A stretch of DNA of 64,000 bases from Brevibacterium paucivorans (lineage in GTDB: Bacteria > Actinomycetota > Actinomycetes > Actinomycetales > Brevibacteriaceae). The stretch is from assembly GCF_016907735.1 (NCBI RefSeq), contig NZ_JAFBCP010000001.1:1550001-1614000 (forward strand), given 5' to 3'. The position numbers were made by a program, and so were the translations under genes. The notes under the pieces were generated by a model. That model worked only from the letters and a program-made list of their open reading frames with translations, made no database searches and was not told the DNA's origin. Of this stretch, positions 27,856-37,747 are shown one piece after another (the stretch's first letter is position 1; every line of letters starts with the position of its first letter).

Positions 27856-29588
27856 GGCCACCGGTGTCACAGGAAAACCTAGACGCACAGAACGCCCCTG
27901 CCACAGAGGTAGACGCGCAGCCAGACCACCTCGACTGGCACCGAGTCCACCCCGCCACCCCGTTCCTCGACGTGGGACTGGGGCTGATCGCGCTCGTCGT
28001 GGCGTTCGTGTCCTTCTCGTTCAACCAAGTTCAGGACCTGATTGAACTGGTGGTCTTTGCCGTCGAACACGGAACGCTCGACTTTATTGTCAAGAACCTC
28101 GCCTGGTTGCTGGTGGTTGTTCTGGTGTTTGCAGGGATCATTGCCCTCAACTGGTGGTCGTGGCGGGTGCGCGCATACGCGATTGATCACAACGCGGTGT
28201 ATTCGCGCTGGGGAATCCTCAACAAGCAACTGCGTAAAGCGCGCTTGGACCGCGTACAGTCGATCGACATCCGGCAACGGTTCATGCCACGCATCTTCGG
28301 TATGGCCGAACTCACCTTCGACGTGGCCGGTGGTGAAGGCTCGGAAGTCACCATCAAGTTCCTCACGAAACGACAGGCCGAAGACCTGCGTGAAGACATG
28401 CTCGCGCAAGTCCGTGCCGCGAAAAGTGAGAAAGCCGCGCCTGTGGAATCACCGGCCGAGGTCGCCCCGACTGACCCCGCCACTGAAGGTACCCCCGCGC
28501 ACAGTCCTCACACCGAGGCCCCGGGAACGACCTCGGCGGACCACGAGAAAGCCCACCGCCACGGCGCACCTGCCGGAAGCCGCATCACCGCGAGTCTGAG
28601 CACCGGGATCAGCACGGTCGCGGAAGATTTAACGGAGACCGTGGACTCCGTCCTCATGCCGTACCGCATCAAATCCAATGTGAGCGCCGACGGTCGGTTG
28701 CTCATGGTGCCGGCGCACCGCGTGATTCTTTCGCGCCTGGTTTCTACGACGACGCTTGCGTTGGTCCTCTGCACGTTGGCGGTCCTCGTGGCCATTGCTG
28801 TGATTGCGCTGCTTCCCAACACGTCGTTCAGCTTTGGTGGGCTGGCCGGTCTCGCCGGTCTTGTCGCAGGTCTTGCCTCAGTGGTGAAAAAGGGTTTTGC
28901 TGAATCCAACTTTGCTGTGTCGATCACTGGTGACGGCCTGGCGATCACCTCCGGGCTGCTGGATACGCGCCGGAGCATGATCCCTTTGGACCGTATCCAG
29001 GCGGTGGAGCTGAACCAGAGTCTGCTGTGGCGACCATTCGGGTGGTGGCGTGCCACGTTCAACCTGGCCGGAACATCTGAGACTGGCAAAGAATCTGTTC
29101 TTTTGCCCGTGGGAACGCTCGATGAAGTAATGGTGCTTCTGGGATTGGTGCTTCCCGACCCCGGAGTTCCTGAGGACATTCACGGTGGTGACCTGATCCG
29201 TGAAGCGGCCCTGAAGAAGTCCAAGGGTGAGCCGGTGGGGCCGGCCGCGCGCATGTTCACGCACCAGCCTGCGTCGTCCAAATGGCTGGACCCGATTTCG
29301 TGGAAATCCAACGTGTTCGCTTTCACCGACACCATGCTTGTAGTGCGTAGGGGAGTGTTGGAGCGCACGGTTCAACTGGTGCCGCACGCCCGTGTGCAGT
29401 CGCTGGCGTTAGAGGAAGGGCCGCTTCAGTCTGCGCTGGGGCTCAAGTCGATCAGTATTCACTCCACCAGCGGCCCGGTTCATCCGCACATATATCACTT
29501 CGATGGCTCCAACGGGCACGCTTTGCTGAATGACTATGCGGAACGTACCGTGCGCGCACGTCGTGTGCTTGACGGAGTCGAAGCTTAG
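27852..29588 (+). CDS. Bacterial PH-domain membrane protein (YdbT-like)
   Basis: The 578-residue protein contains three DUF304-type PH modules. The first is near AIDHNAVYSRWGILNKQLRKARLDRVQSIDIRQR (read in part), the second near GDGLAITSGLLDTRRSMIPLDR, and the third near FTDTMLVVRRGVLERTVQLVPH. Pairs of membrane helices precede them (about residues 37-55, 85-105 and 295-345). A Pro/Ala/Thr-rich linker (about 195-235) separates the first module. It starts at GTG overlapping the smaller PH gene. YdbT of Bacillus has the same layout; the function is not established here. Confidence 0.85.
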   Translation: MRPPVSQENLDAQNAPATEVDAQPDHLDWHRVHPATPFLDVGLGLIALVVAFVSFSFNQVQDLIELVVFAVEHGTLDFIVKNLAWLLVVVLVFAGIIALNWWSWRVRAYAIDHNAVYSRWGILNKQLRKARLDRVQSIDIRQRFMPRIFGMAELTFDVAGGEGSEVTIKFLTKRQAEDLREDMLAQVRAAKSEKAAPVESPAEVAPTDPATEGTPAHSPHTEAPGTTSADHEKAHRHGAPAGSRITASLSTGISTVAEDLTETVDSVLMPYRIKSNVSADGRLLMVPAHRVILSRLVSTTTLALVLCTLAVLVAIAVIALLPNTSFSFGGLAGLAGLVAGLASVVKKGFAESNFAVSITGDGLAITSGLLDTRRSMIPLDRIQAVELNQSLLWRPFGWWRATFNLAGTSETGKESVLLPVGTLDEVMVLLGLVLPDPGVPEDIHGGDLIREAALKKSKGEPVGPAARMFTHQPASSKWLDPISWKSNVFAFTDTMLVVRRGVLERTVQLVPHARVQSLALEEGPLQSALGLKSISIHSTSGPVHPHIYHFDGSNGHALLNDYAERTVRARRVLDGVEA

Positions 29589-29596
29589 AAGGACAT

Positions 29597-30490
29597 ATGG
29601 ACCAGACACGTTTAGGCGTTGGCATCGTTGGAACCGGTCGCGTGGGTGCCGTGATGGGGCGCGCGCTGCGTGAAGCCGGGCACGCGATTGTGGGATGCAC
29701 TGCTAGTTCTGATGCGAGCCGTGACCGTGCTTCTGCCATGTTGCCCGACGTCCCCATTTTGGACGTTGAAACGGTGGTTGAACGTAGCGAGCTGGTGTTG
29801 TTCACGGTTCCAGATGACATCCTCCCTGAGCTGGTGTCTGGGTTGGCTAAGTTGGGGAAGTTCAACTCTGGTCAGATTGTGGCCCACTGCGCGGGCCGCT
29901 ACGGGACCGAGGTGTTAGAACCTTCTGGCGCCATTCCCCTTGCGTTGCACCCGTCTTTGTCGTTTACCGGGACCAGTATTGACTTACCGCGTCTTCGCCA
30001 GGCCACGATCGCGGTAACGGCACCCAAGCCGGTTTTGCCGATTGGGCAAGCGCTCGTGGTGGAGATTGGGGCCGAGCCAGTGATTGTGGCTCCTGCGGAC
30101 AGGCCGTTGTACCACGCGGCTATTTCACACGCGGCCAATCACACGGTCGTGATCCTCAGCCAGGCGTTAGAGCTGTTGACGAGTGTGGGGTTGGATAACC
30201 CGGCTCAGGTTCTGCACTCGCTCGTCGACGCGAGTGTGAACAACACTCTGCAGTCCGGCCCTAGAGCGCTCACCGGCCCGGTCTCTCGTGGAGACATCGG
30301 AACAGTGGAAGCGCACCTGGGCGCCTTGTCCGAGTTCAGCCTTGCCCAAGAAGGCGTGGCTACCCGTGACACGTATGTGGCCATGGCGCGCGCAACTGTT
30401 GCTCGTGCTCTCACCAACGGCACGATCTCTGACGCACAAGCCACCGCTTTGCTGGATCTGTTGCAGTCCTCTAGCGCAGATCCCAAATAG
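29597..30490 (+). CDS. Rossmann-like / DUF2520 domain oxidoreductase-like protein
   Basis: The N-terminus LGVGIVGTGRVGAVMGRALREAGH is a GxGxxG nucleotide-binding fold. FTVPDDILPELVSGL fits the ProC/6PGDH-like Rossmann arrangement. The C-terminal half (HAAISHAANHTVVILSQALELL and VEAHLGALSE) matches DUF2520. Length is 297 residues. In actinobacteria this gene often precedes panC, but here lysS follows directly. The substrate is unknown; pterin or pantothenate roles have been suggested only from context. Confidence 0.85.
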   Translation: MDQTRLGVGIVGTGRVGAVMGRALREAGHAIVGCTASSDASRDRASAMLPDVPILDVETVVERSELVLFTVPDDILPELVSGLAKLGKFNSGQIVAHCAGRYGTEVLEPSGAIPLALHPSLSFTGTSIDLPRLRQATIAVTAPKPVLPIGQALVVEIGAEPVIVAPADRPLYHAAISHAANHTVVILSQALELLTSVGLDNPAQVLHSLVDASVNNTLQSGPRALTGPVSRGDIGTVEAHLGALSEFSLAQEGVATRDTYVAMARATVARALTNGTISDAQATALLDLLQSSSADPK

Positions 30491-30511
30491 GAGCTGAACA
30501 TATAAACGCGG

Positions 30512-30524
30512 TAGCCTAAGACCA
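30512..30524 (+). promoter_or_regulatory. Probable leaderless promoter of lysS
   Basis: TAGCCT (TANNNT-type -10) ends six bases before the lysS ATG, which would be the first transcribed codon. No Shine-Dalgarno sequence lies immediately before the ATG. Confidence 0.45.
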
Positions 30525-32026
30525 TGCCTACCGATCACGAAGAACACCTCGACCCTGAACAGTTGCGCATCCGCAAAGAAAAGCGTCAGCGCATGCTCGA
30601 TGCGGGTGGTGAAGCGTACCCCGTTTCTGTTGCACGCACCCACACCCTGGAAGAAATCCGCCAGGCGTATCCGCATCTGGAAGCCGGAGAAGAAACTGAC
30701 GACCGGGCTGGAGTCGTTGGTCGTGTCGTGTTCTTCCGCAACACCGGAAAGCTCTGCTTTGTGACCCTGCAGTCAGGTGACGGCACCCGCTTGCAAGGAA
30801 TGCTGTCACTTGCCGAGGTGGGTCAAGAGGCGCTGGACGCCTGGAAAGCCGACGTCGACTTGGGTGACCACGTTTTCCTGGAAGGGCGCGTGATTTGCTC
30901 TAAGCGCGGCGAACTGTCGATTTTTGCCTCCCGTTGGGAGATGGCAGCCAAAGCGATTCGTCCGTTGCCACCGCAGCACACTGAGTTGGGTGACGAAGGG
31001 CGCATGCGCCAGCGGTACCTGGACCTGATCATGCGTGACGATGCGCGCAAGACGGTTCACATTCGTTCGGACGTGATGAAGTCACTGCGCAAAACATTCG
31101 ACGAACGCGGGTTCCTCGAAATTGAAACCCCTATGTTGCAGACAATTCCATCTGGAGCGGCGGCACGTCCGTTCTCAACGCATATGAATGCGTACGACAT
31201 GGAACTGTATTTGCGTATTGCGCCTGAGCTTTTCCTCAAGCGTGCTGTTGTTGGCGGATTGGAAAAGGTTTTCGAAATTAACCGCAACTTCCGAAACGAA
31301 GGTGCTGACTCTACACACTCTCCGGAATTCGCAATGCTTGAAGCGTATGAAGCATATGGCGATTATTCGACAATCGGGGAATTAACCAAAAAGCTTGTTC
31401 AGAATGCTGCTTTAGAAGCGACTGGTTCTCTTCAAGTGACTCTGGCCGACGGAACCGAATACGACTTCGGTGGCGAGTGGGCTACCGTCAGCATGTACGA
31501 AACACTTTCCGAAGAGTGCGGGGAAACTGTTACGCCAGAAACCACCGTCGACGAACTGCTGGCAATTGCTAAGAAGTGTGACATCGACGTGGAGGGTGTC
31601 TTCCGAGGGCACGGAAAACTCGTGGAAGAAATGTGGGAGCACTTCTACCAAGACAAGCTGTGGGAGCCTACGTTTGTCACAGACTTCCCCGTCGACACTT
31701 CGCCCTTGGTGCGTGAACACCGCGATAAGCCGGGCGTTGTTGAAAAGTGGGACCTCTACGTGCGTGGATTCGAGCTGGCCACGGGATATTCAGAGCTCGT
31801 GGACCCAGTCATCCAGCGGGAACGTTTTGAAACGCAGATGCGTAATGCCGCAAAGGGTGACGACGAAGCGATGCCTTTGGATGAAGATTTCCTCACGGCA
31901 ATGGAATTCGGAATGCCTCCTACTGGCGGGATGGGTATGGGAATCGACCGACTCCTCATGGCTCTTACCGGTTTGGGAATTCGTGAAACAATTCTTTTCC
32001 CGCTTGTGAAGCCAATTGAAAATTAG
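30524..32026 (+). CDS. lysS: Lysyl-tRNA synthetase (class II)
   Basis: LysS charges tRNA-Lys. The 500-residue protein has the N-terminal OB-fold ([22 protein letters not shown]) and class II motif 1 ([21 protein letters not shown]). Motif 2 is [26 protein letters not shown], given here only as a landmark around residue 260. Motif 3 is [16 protein letters not shown] near the C-terminus. No paralogue features such as GenX or a LysX membrane domain are seen, so this is the housekeeping enzyme. It appears to have its own promoter. Confidence 0.96.
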   Translation: MPTDHEEHLDPEQLRIRKEKRQRMLDAGGEAYPVSVARTHTLEEIRQAYPHLEAGEETDDRAGVVGRVVFFRNTGKLCFVTLQSGDGTRLQGMLSLAEVGQEALDAWKADVDLGDHVFLEGRVICSKRGELSIFASRWEMAAKAIRPLPPQHTELGDEGRMRQRYLDLIMRDDARKTVHIRSDVMKSLRKTFDERGFLEIETPMLQTIPSGAAARPFSTHMNAYDMELYLRIAPELFLKRAVVGGLEKVFEINRNFRNEGADSTHSPEFAMLEAYEAYGDYSTIGELTKKLVQNAALEATGSLQVTLADGTEYDFGGEWATVSMYETLSEECGETVTPETTVDELLAIAKKCDIDVEGVFRGHGKLVEEMWEHFYQDKLWEPTFVTDFPVDTSPLVREHRDKPGVVEKWDLYVRGFELATGYSELVDPVIQRERFETQMRNAAKGDDEAMPLDEDFLTAMEFGMPPTGGMGMGIDRLLMALTGLGIRETILFPLVKPIEN

Positions 32027-32060
32027 TAATTCCTGAAAATAGAGACGGAAGTCTAAGCGC

Positions 32061-32072
32061 TAGGATAGACAG
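32061..32072 (+). promoter_or_regulatory. Probable leaderless promoter of the small membrane gene and lsr2
   Basis: TAGGAT ends five bases before a GTG start codon. The spacing puts the transcript start at or next to the GTG. This would drive the small membrane protein and the overlapping lsr2. Confidence 0.45.
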
Positions 32073-32305
32073 TGGAATACATTAAAGTATTGCTTCCTTC
32101 GATCGTTGTCGGATTGATTTTTTGGTACGTAATTCGAGCCATTATTCGATCGGACAGCATCGAGCGCAAACAAATGGATAAGTATTACGCTCAGCTAGCT
32201 GAATCCGAAGGAGCTTCACCGGCACGTTCAGGCTCCCACAGGGATCAGACTGACCAATCGGAAGGTGACTCACATGGCGCGCACGATGAAGGTCGTTCTC
32301 ACTGA
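32072..32305 (+). CDS. Small single-pass membrane protein upstream of lsr2
   Basis: The 77-residue product starts MEYIKVLLPSIVVGLIFWYV, one membrane helix. It continues with a basic juxtamembrane stretch (RAIIRSDSIERKQMDKYYAQ) and a hydrophilic, His/Ser/Asp-rich tail. Small membrane proteins of this type sit upstream of lsr2 in related actinobacteria. Its last 32 bases overlap the start of lsr2 in another frame, which points to coupled expression. I cannot name a function. Confidence 0.72.
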   Translation: MEYIKVLLPSIVVGLIFWYVIRAIIRSDSIERKQMDKYYAQLAESEGASPARSGSHRDQTDQSEGDSHGAHDEGRSH

Positions 32306-32600
32306 CGACATTGACGGAACCCCCGCAGACGAAACTGTCGAATTTTCAATTGACGGCACTGACTATGAAATTGAACTGAACAGCGACAATGCTGCGAAGT
32401 TCAGGGAAGTGCTTGAACCATATATCTCTAAGGCGCGACGAGTCAGTGGCTCGCGCACGTCCAAGAAGAAGGCAACAAGCAGCCGTTTCGACCCAGTGAA
32501 GGTCAGGGACTGGGCCCGCGACAACGGGCTCGAGGTCTCGGAACGGGGCCGCCTGTCCAGCGAAGTGATCGAGGCATACGAAAAGTCGCTGACCAACTAG
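32274..32600 (+). CDS. lsr2: Nucleoid-associated protein Lsr2
   Basis: Lsr2 is the actinobacterial H-NS analogue: it bridges DNA and silences A+T-rich, often foreign genes. The N-terminal dimerisation domain starts MARTMKVVLTDDIDGTPADE. A basic linker (SRTSKKKATSS) follows, then the DNA-binding domain VRDWARDNGLEVSERGRLS with the AT-hook-like RGR (about residues 89-91). The ATG has GAAGG eight bases upstream, which supports this start over one three codons earlier. Length, 108 residues, is typical. Confidence 0.95.
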   Translation: MARTMKVVLTDDIDGTPADETVEFSIDGTDYEIELNSDNAAKFREVLEPYISKARRVSGSRTSKKKATSSRFDPVKVRDWARDNGLEVSERGRLSSEVIEAYEKSLTN

Positions 32601-32620
32601 GTCACTGAGGATCCACAAAA

Positions 32621-32658
32621 TTTCGCCATCAGCCGAACTGTTTCGGCTGATGGCGAAA
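32621..32658. terminator. Strong 17-bp hairpin between lsr2 and clpC
   Basis: The arms TTTCGCCATCAGCCGAA and TTCGGCTGATGGCGAAA pair perfectly over 17 bases around a CTGT loop. Four A residues precede it and AAATAAAA follows nearby, so a U-run exists only for minus-strand transcripts. It most likely ends lsr2 transcription or separates lsr2 from clpC, but it could also be an operator. Confidence 0.55.
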
Positions 32659-32719
32659 CTGCAAATAAAACACTGGCCCGCATGGTTACAGTCTTAGAAA
32701 TCCAGAAACAGGAGGGCAA

Positions 32720-35323
32720 ATGTTTGAACGGTTTACAGATCGTGCCCGTCGAGTCATCGTGCTGGCACAGGAAGAAGCCAAGCTTCTTAAGCACAACTAC
32801 ATCGGAACCGAACACATTCTTTTGGGGCTCATTCACGAAGGTGAAGGAATCGCTGCCAAAGCGCTCGAAGGAATGGACATTTCCCTCGAGGGTGTACGCG
32901 AACAGGTAGTCGACATTATTGGTGAGGGTCAACAGGCTCCCACCGGTCACATTCCTTTCACACCGCGTGCAAAAAAGGTGCTAGAGCTCAGCCTGCGAGA
33001 AGCCCTGCAGCTGGGTCACACCTACATCGGTACCGAACACATTCTTTTGGGCCTCATTCGCGAAGGTGAGGGCGTTGCCGCCCAGGTGCTTGTGAAACTG
33101 GGCGCCGACCTCGGCCGGGTGCGACAAGAGGTCATCAAACTCATTTCCGGTTACCAGGGCAAGGAACCTGCTTCTACTGGTGCGCGGGAAGAAGGAACGC
33201 CGTCTGGCTCGCTGGTTCTTGACCAGTTTGGGCGCAACCTCACCGCAGCTGCTCGGGAAGGCAAGCTGGACCCGGTTATTGGTCGCGAAGAGCAGATGGA
33301 ACGCGTCATGCAGGTGCTGTCGCGTAGGACCAAGAACAACCCCGTTCTCATCGGTGAACCCGGTGTAGGTAAGACGGCTGTGGTTGAAGGGCTTGCGCAG
33401 GCGATCGTGGCCGGCAGCGTTCCTGAAACGCTCAAAGACAAGCAGCTCTACACCTTGGACTTGGGGTCGCTCGTTGCAGGCTCCCGCTACCGCGGTGACT
33501 TTGAAGAGCGCCTCAAGAAGGTCCTCAAGGAAATCCGCACACGCGGAGACATCGTCCTGTTCATCGACGAAATCCACACCCTGGTGGGTGCAGGTGCGGC
33601 CGAAGGTGCGATTGACGCCGCGTCGATCCTCAAGCCCATGCTGGCTCGTGGTGAACTCCAAACAATCGGTGCCACCACGTTGGACGAGTACCGTAAGAAC
33701 ATCGAAAAGGACGCGGCTCTGGAACGTCGTTTCCAACCCATCCAGGTGCCTGAACCTACGCTCGATATCGCTGTCCAGATTCTGCGTGGACTGCGTGACC
33801 AGTACGAAAACCACCACAAGGTGACCATCACTGACGGTGCACTCGAAGCAGCAGTCAACCTCTCTGACCGCTACATCAACGACCGCTACCTGCCGGACAA
33901 GGCGATTGACCTCATTGACGAAGCTGGTGCCAAACTGCGCATCACCCGTATGAGCGAACCGCAGGAAATTAAGGATCTCAACGAGAAGATCGCAGAAGCT
34001 CGCAAGCGCAAAGAAGTTGCAATCGACAAGCAGAACTTCGAGCTCGCAGCCGATGAACGCAACACTGAGATGGAACTCACAAAGGAACGCGACAAGGCCG
34101 AAAAGGCGTGGCGTTCAGGTGCCCAAGGTGGCGGAGCGATCGTTGACGAAGAACTGATCGCTGAAGTGCTGGCGAAGGCCACAGGCATCCCAGTGTTCAA
34201 GCTGACGGAAGAAGAGTCGTCACGACTTCTGCGCATGGAAGACGAACTGCACAAGCGCATCATTGGTCAAAACGATGCGATCAAGTCAGTATCGCGGGCG
34301 ATCCGTCGTACGCGCGCTGGGCTGAAAGACCCCAAGCGTCCATCCGGTTCGTTCATCTTCGCCGGACCTACCGGTGTGGGTAAGACTGAGCTCGCTAAGG
34401 CTCTTGCCGAGTTCTTGTTCGGTGACGAATCTGCGCTGATTAGCCTGGACATGAGTGAGTTCTCTGAGAAGCACACCGTGTCGCGTCTCTTCGGTTCACC
34501 TCCCGGATACGTGGGATACGAAGAAGGTGGGCAGCTCACCGAGAAGGTGCGTCGTCGCCCATTCTCTATCGTGCTGTTCGACGAGGTTGAAAAGGCTCAC
34601 GCAGACATCTTCAACTCGCTGTTGCAGATTCTGGAAGACGGCCGTTTGACGGACTCGCAGGGTCGTGAGGTGGACTTCAAGAACACCATCATCATCATGA
34701 CCACGAACCTGGGTACCCGCGACATCAACCGTGGAACCCCCATGGGATTCCAGGCTGACAACGACACGGCCACCAGCTACGACCGCATGAAGCAGAAGGT
34801 CAACGAAGAGCTCAAGCAGCACTTCCGCCCTGAGTTCCTCAACCGTGTCGATGACACGATCGTGTTCCCGCAGCTCCAGAAGGACGAAATCGTCAAGATT
34901 GTGGACCTGTTCTTGACCCGTCTGGACACGCGTCTTGCTGACCAGGGCATGAGCATCGAGGTGTCTGCAGACGCCAAGAACGCTCTTGCTGACCGTGGGT
35001 TCGACCCAGTTCTGGGTGCGCGTCCTCTGCGTCGCACCATCCAGCAGGACATCGAAGATCCGCTGTCGGAAAAGATCCTGTTCAACGAGTTGCACTCGGG
35101 ACAGCGCATCTACGTTGACGTGGAAGGCGAAGGGCCTCTGGCCACGTTCACCTTCCGCGGTGAAATGGACGACCGTGTGCTCACTCGTTCCAAGGACGAA
35201 AAAGACAACACGGGCGCGATACCGGAAGCTGGTCCCGCTAACGACGCGGCCGGCAAGCCGGAAGCCACGGAAGACTCGGACGGAAAAGCGGTAGCACAGG
35301 CTAACCAAACGACCGAAGAATAA
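32720..35323 (+). CDS. clpC: ATP-dependent Clp protease ATP-binding subunit ClpC
   Basis: ClpC unfolds proteins and feeds them to ClpP. The 867-residue sequence has two Clp N-terminal repeats (both with [12 protein letters not shown]), the first AAA module with Walker A GEPGVGKT, and a middle domain (about residues 410-480, coiled). The second AAA module has GPTGVGKT and [10 protein letters not shown]. The C-terminal ~60 residues are low-complexity and acidic. GGAGGG stands just before the ATG. A TACAGT -10 candidate lies about 28 bases upstream of the start. Confidence 0.96.
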   Translation: MFERFTDRARRVIVLAQEEAKLLKHNYIGTEHILLGLIHEGEGIAAKALEGMDISLEGVREQVVDIIGEGQQAPTGHIPFTPRAKKVLELSLREALQLGHTYIGTEHILLGLIREGEGVAAQVLVKLGADLGRVRQEVIKLISGYQGKEPASTGAREEGTPSGSLVLDQFGRNLTAAAREGKLDPVIGREEQMERVMQVLSRRTKNNPVLIGEPGVGKTAVVEGLAQAIVAGSVPETLKDKQLYTLDLGSLVAGSRYRGDFEERLKKVLKEIRTRGDIVLFIDEIHTLVGAGAAEGAIDAASILKPMLARGELQTIGATTLDEYRKNIEKDAALERRFQPIQVPEPTLDIAVQILRGLRDQYENHHKVTITDGALEAAVNLSDRYINDRYLPDKAIDLIDEAGAKLRITRMSEPQEIKDLNEKIAEARKRKEVAIDKQNFELAADERNTEMELTKERDKAEKAWRSGAQGGGAIVDEELIAEVLAKATGIPVFKLTEEESSRLLRMEDELHKRIIGQNDAIKSVSRAIRRTRAGLKDPKRPSGSFIFAGPTGVGKTELAKALAEFLFGDESALISLDMSEFSEKHTVSRLFGSPPGYVGYEEGGQLTEKVRRRPFSIVLFDEVEKAHADIFNSLLQILEDGRLTDSQGREVDFKNTIIIMTTNLGTRDINRGTPMGFQADNDTATSYDRMKQKVNEELKQHFRPEFLNRVDDTIVFPQLQKDEIVKIVDLFLTRLDTRLADQGMSIEVSADAKNALADRGFDPVLGARPLRRTIQQDIEDPLSEKILFNELHSGQRIYVDVEGEGPLATFTFRGEMDDRVLTRSKDEKDNTGAIPEAGPANDAAGKPEATEDSDGKAVAQANQTTEE

Positions 35324-35342
35324 GAGGATCTAGCATTGGTGT

Positions 35343-35933
35343 GTGACTTCTTCTGAACCCACCAAGCTGGAACCCCACGGTGCGGGTACCGGCCAACGAT
35401 GCCAGCAACTGACATCCGGTTTGCTTATCAGGCCGGCCCGCACCTCGGACGTGGCCGCTATCCGGGCGCTGTGCCAGCCGCTCATTGACGAGCGGATCCT
35501 GGTGCCCAAAGACCACGTGAACTACTTTGAGAACATTCAAGAGTTCATGGTGGTGACAGACCCAGACGGCACTTTGGCCGGCTGCGCCGCCCTCCACGTG
35601 TTTTGGGAAGACCTCGCAGAGGTGCGGACCGTGGCAACCAGCGCACAGTTCCGTCGCCGAGGCGTGGGTCGCGCGCTCATCGAAAGTCTCCTTCAGCGCG
35701 CAAAAGACCTGGGCGTGGACCGCGTATTTTGTTTAACATTCGAACGCGATTTCTTTGCATCCCTGGGGTTTGAACAGATCACAGGAACCCCGGTGTCTCC
35801 TGAAGTGTTCGCTGAACTGTTGCGTTCACAGGATGAAGGTACGGCCGAATTCCTGGACTTGGCCCGCGTAAAACCCAACACGCTGGGCAACTACCGGATG
35901 ATGATTTCACTGGGGCAAACTGAGAACACCTGA
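35343..35933 (+). CDS. argA: GNAT acetyltransferase, probable amino-acid (glutamate) N-acetyltransferase
   Basis: The 196-residue protein is a GNAT with motif A FRRRGVGRALIESLLQRAKDLG, which binds acetyl-CoA. GCAALHVFWEDLAEVRTVAT and VFCLTFERDFFASLGFEQITGTPV closely resemble the short actinobacterial N-acetylglutamate synthase (Rv2747 type), and the end FLDLARVKPNTLGNYRM is shared too. It would start arginine synthesis, although no other arg gene is nearby. The GTG start is weakly supported; AGAGGA lies about 13 bases upstream. Its 3' end overlaps mutY, on the other strand, by 27 bases. Confidence 0.85.
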   Translation: MTSSEPTKLEPHGAGTGQRCQQLTSGLLIRPARTSDVAAIRALCQPLIDERILVPKDHVNYFENIQEFMVVTDPDGTLAGCAALHVFWEDLAEVRTVATSAQFRRRGVGRALIESLLQRAKDLGVDRVFCLTFERDFFASLGFEQITGTPVSPEVFAELLRSQDEGTAEFLDLARVKPNTLGNYRMMISLGQTENT

Positions 35934-36845
35934 GTCTCGGGTGGCAAGTCCGTCGCTCACCAGGTCATCGATGAGCCGGGCAATCCGGTCATGCGTCCCC
36001 AAAGCCCGCACGCGCGTCAGGGACGAACCCACCGGTTCGGGAAGCTCTGTGATGACGGTGTCCTCAAAATCAGCGGCAGGAGCCGTAAAGTAATCTTCCC
36101 GCAGTGGACACCCCTGCACGGTGGATTCTTTGAGCGTTGCCATGATGGCGCCACGTAGCTGACGGTCGGTGCCGTGCCACGCTTGGGTTTTAGGTCGGGC
36201 GCCACTTGCCGGTCGCCCGGATTCAAGCCACGCGCAGTGCTTGGCCAGCGGGCAACCGTCACACTTAGGGTTGCGGGACGTACAAACCAAGGCGCCCAAC
36301 TCCATGGCCGCGGCGTTGAACTCAACGTGGTGGTCCTGGGGAACGAACTGCCTGGCCCACGCATGCTCTTTCTTACTCAACGCCGGCTTGGGGTGGTCAA
36401 CGCCGGCGAACACCCGCGACAACACACGCCGCACGTTCACGTCGAGCACGATCGTCCGCTGGCCAAACGCAAACGACGCAACCGCAGCTGCCGTGTACGG
36501 GCCCACACCTGGTAGGGCCAACAAACCTTCTTCAGTGCGCGGAACTTCGCCGTCCCCAATCGCCCGGGCACACTCCTGCAAACGCAACGCCCGCCTGGGG
36601 TAACCTAACGAACCCCACGCGACTAGCACCTCGGCGGTGGGGGCGTCAGCCAGCGCGCGGGGAGTGGGCCAGCGTTCCATCCACGCCCGCCATACCGGTT
36701 CCACCCGGCTCATGGGGGTCTGGTGAGACATGATCTCAGAGACAAGCACCGCCCAGGCCGAGGTGTCCGCGGCTCTCCAGGGGAGGGGTCGCTGTGCGCT
36801 GGCGAACCAGTGAGTGAGTGCGCGAGCGACTTTTTGGTGTGTCAA
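35907..36845 (-). CDS. mutY: A/G-specific adenine DNA glycosylase MutY
   Basis: MutY removes adenine mispaired with 8-oxoguanine. The helix-hairpin-helix LLALPGVGPYTAAAVASFAFGQ is followed by the catalytic Asp in VLDVNVRRVLSR. The [4Fe-4S] ligands are in CTSRNPKCDGCPLAKHC (the fourth Cys lies upstream as ALVC). The 312-residue protein lacks a recognisable NUDIX-type MutT-like C-terminus. Instead the end (THDRIARLIDDLVSDGLATRD) looks like a small winged helix. It starts at TTG after GGAG. Confidence 0.93.
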   Translation of the reverse strand: MTHQKVARALTHWFASAQRPLPWRAADTSAWAVLVSEIMSHQTPMSRVEPVWRAWMERWPTPRALADAPTAEVLVAWGSLGYPRRALRLQECARAIGDGEVPRTEEGLLALPGVGPYTAAAVASFAFGQRTIVLDVNVRRVLSRVFAGVDHPKPALSKKEHAWARQFVPQDHHVEFNAAAMELGALVCTSRNPKCDGCPLAKHCAWLESGRPASGARPKTQAWHGTDRQLRGAIMATLKESTVQGCPLREDYFTAPAADFEDTVITELPEPVGSSLTRVRALGTHDRIARLIDDLVSDGLATRDSGVLSLPQ

Positions 36846-36883
36846 GGTTTAACATCTCCGGCTGGCGGTTTAGGCTTCAAGTG

Positions 36884-37648
36884 ATGTCTCAGAATAACAA
36901 CTCCCGTCCTGGTCGACTGCCCGCGTCTGTGTACCGCAGGCGGCGCATTACTGTGCTTGGGTTGGCGGTTGTTGTTCTGGCCCTGTTTACCGTGGGTATT
37001 GTGCTTTTGGCGCAAGGGCTCACCAAGAACACGGCCGGGCCCGGGGAGCCACAGGCACAGACCCAGCCCGGTGAAGAGCAGGGCCAAGGTGGGCAGGAAG
37101 GTGAGTCGGATGGCTCGGGTGAGGCAGGGGAGTCTGGCGAATCCGGAGGTTCTGGTGACCAGCCTGCTGGACCGGGGCCCGATGAGTCCTCAGGCAAGTG
37201 CCCAACGGAAGCTGTTGAGATCTCTGCCAAGACCGACAAGCCCAGCTATAAACCCAATTCGGTGATCAAGCTTGAGCTGGGTGTGACGAATAAGCACAAG
37301 GCGTCGTGCGCAATCGACGTGGGGCCCCAGAAGCAGACGTTCACCGTGAAAAAGGACAAGGACACCGTGTGGAGTTCCGCGTTCTGTGTGAGCGGTCAGC
37401 AAAAGGACCAGACTCAGGTGTTTGTGTCGGGTGCCAATAAGAAGTCGGTTTTGCCGTGGGACATGATCCCCACGGACGACAAGTGCAACCGCACAAAAGA
37501 CACGCTGGACCCCGGCGAATACACGCTGGTGACCAAGCTAGGCGACATCGAGAGCCAACCGGCTAAGTTCGTGGTCGAAAAGCCGGAAGCGAAGAAGCCC
37601 GAAGGTGGGGATAAGCCTGAGGGTGAGAAAAAGACCAAGGGCAACTGA
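36884..37648 (+). CDS. Membrane-anchored extracytoplasmic protein of unknown function
   Basis: I do not recognise a named family. After ~20 basic residues a single helix (ITVLGLAVVVLALFTVGIVL) anchors the protein. Then comes a Gly/Ser/Glu/Pro-rich, highly acidic linker (about residues 50-105). The rest is a globular domain with three Cys, including CPTEAVEISAKTDKPSYKPN, that reads like an Ig-type beta-sandwich; it ends in a Lys/Glu/Pro-rich tail. I chose ATG at MSQNNNS; a longer frame upstream overlaps mutY. A TAACAT -10 candidate lies 28 bases before the ATG. Length is 254 residues. Confidence 0.75.
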   Translation: MSQNNNSRPGRLPASVYRRRRITVLGLAVVVLALFTVGIVLLAQGLTKNTAGPGEPQAQTQPGEEQGQGGQEGESDGSGEAGESGESGGSGDQPAGPGPDESSGKCPTEAVEISAKTDKPSYKPNSVIKLELGVTNKHKASCAIDVGPQKQTFTVKKDKDTVWSSAFCVSGQQKDQTQVFVSGANKKSVLPWDMIPTDDKCNRTKDTLDPGEYTLVTKLGDIESQPAKFVVEKPEAKKPEGGDKPEGEKKTKGN

Positions 37649-37747
37649 ATCTTGCCACGAAACGTGGCGCGAAACGGCGCAAAGCGAGCAAAACTACGCA
37701 ACATAATGCGCCGTATCGCTCGTTTAGCGCTGTCTGGTCCGGCTCAC

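Noticed and set aside
37654-37668. GCCACG-AAA-CGTGGC hairpin as a terminator between the membrane protein gene and radA
   Set aside because: The stem is only six base pairs with no T-run on either strand; too weak to call.
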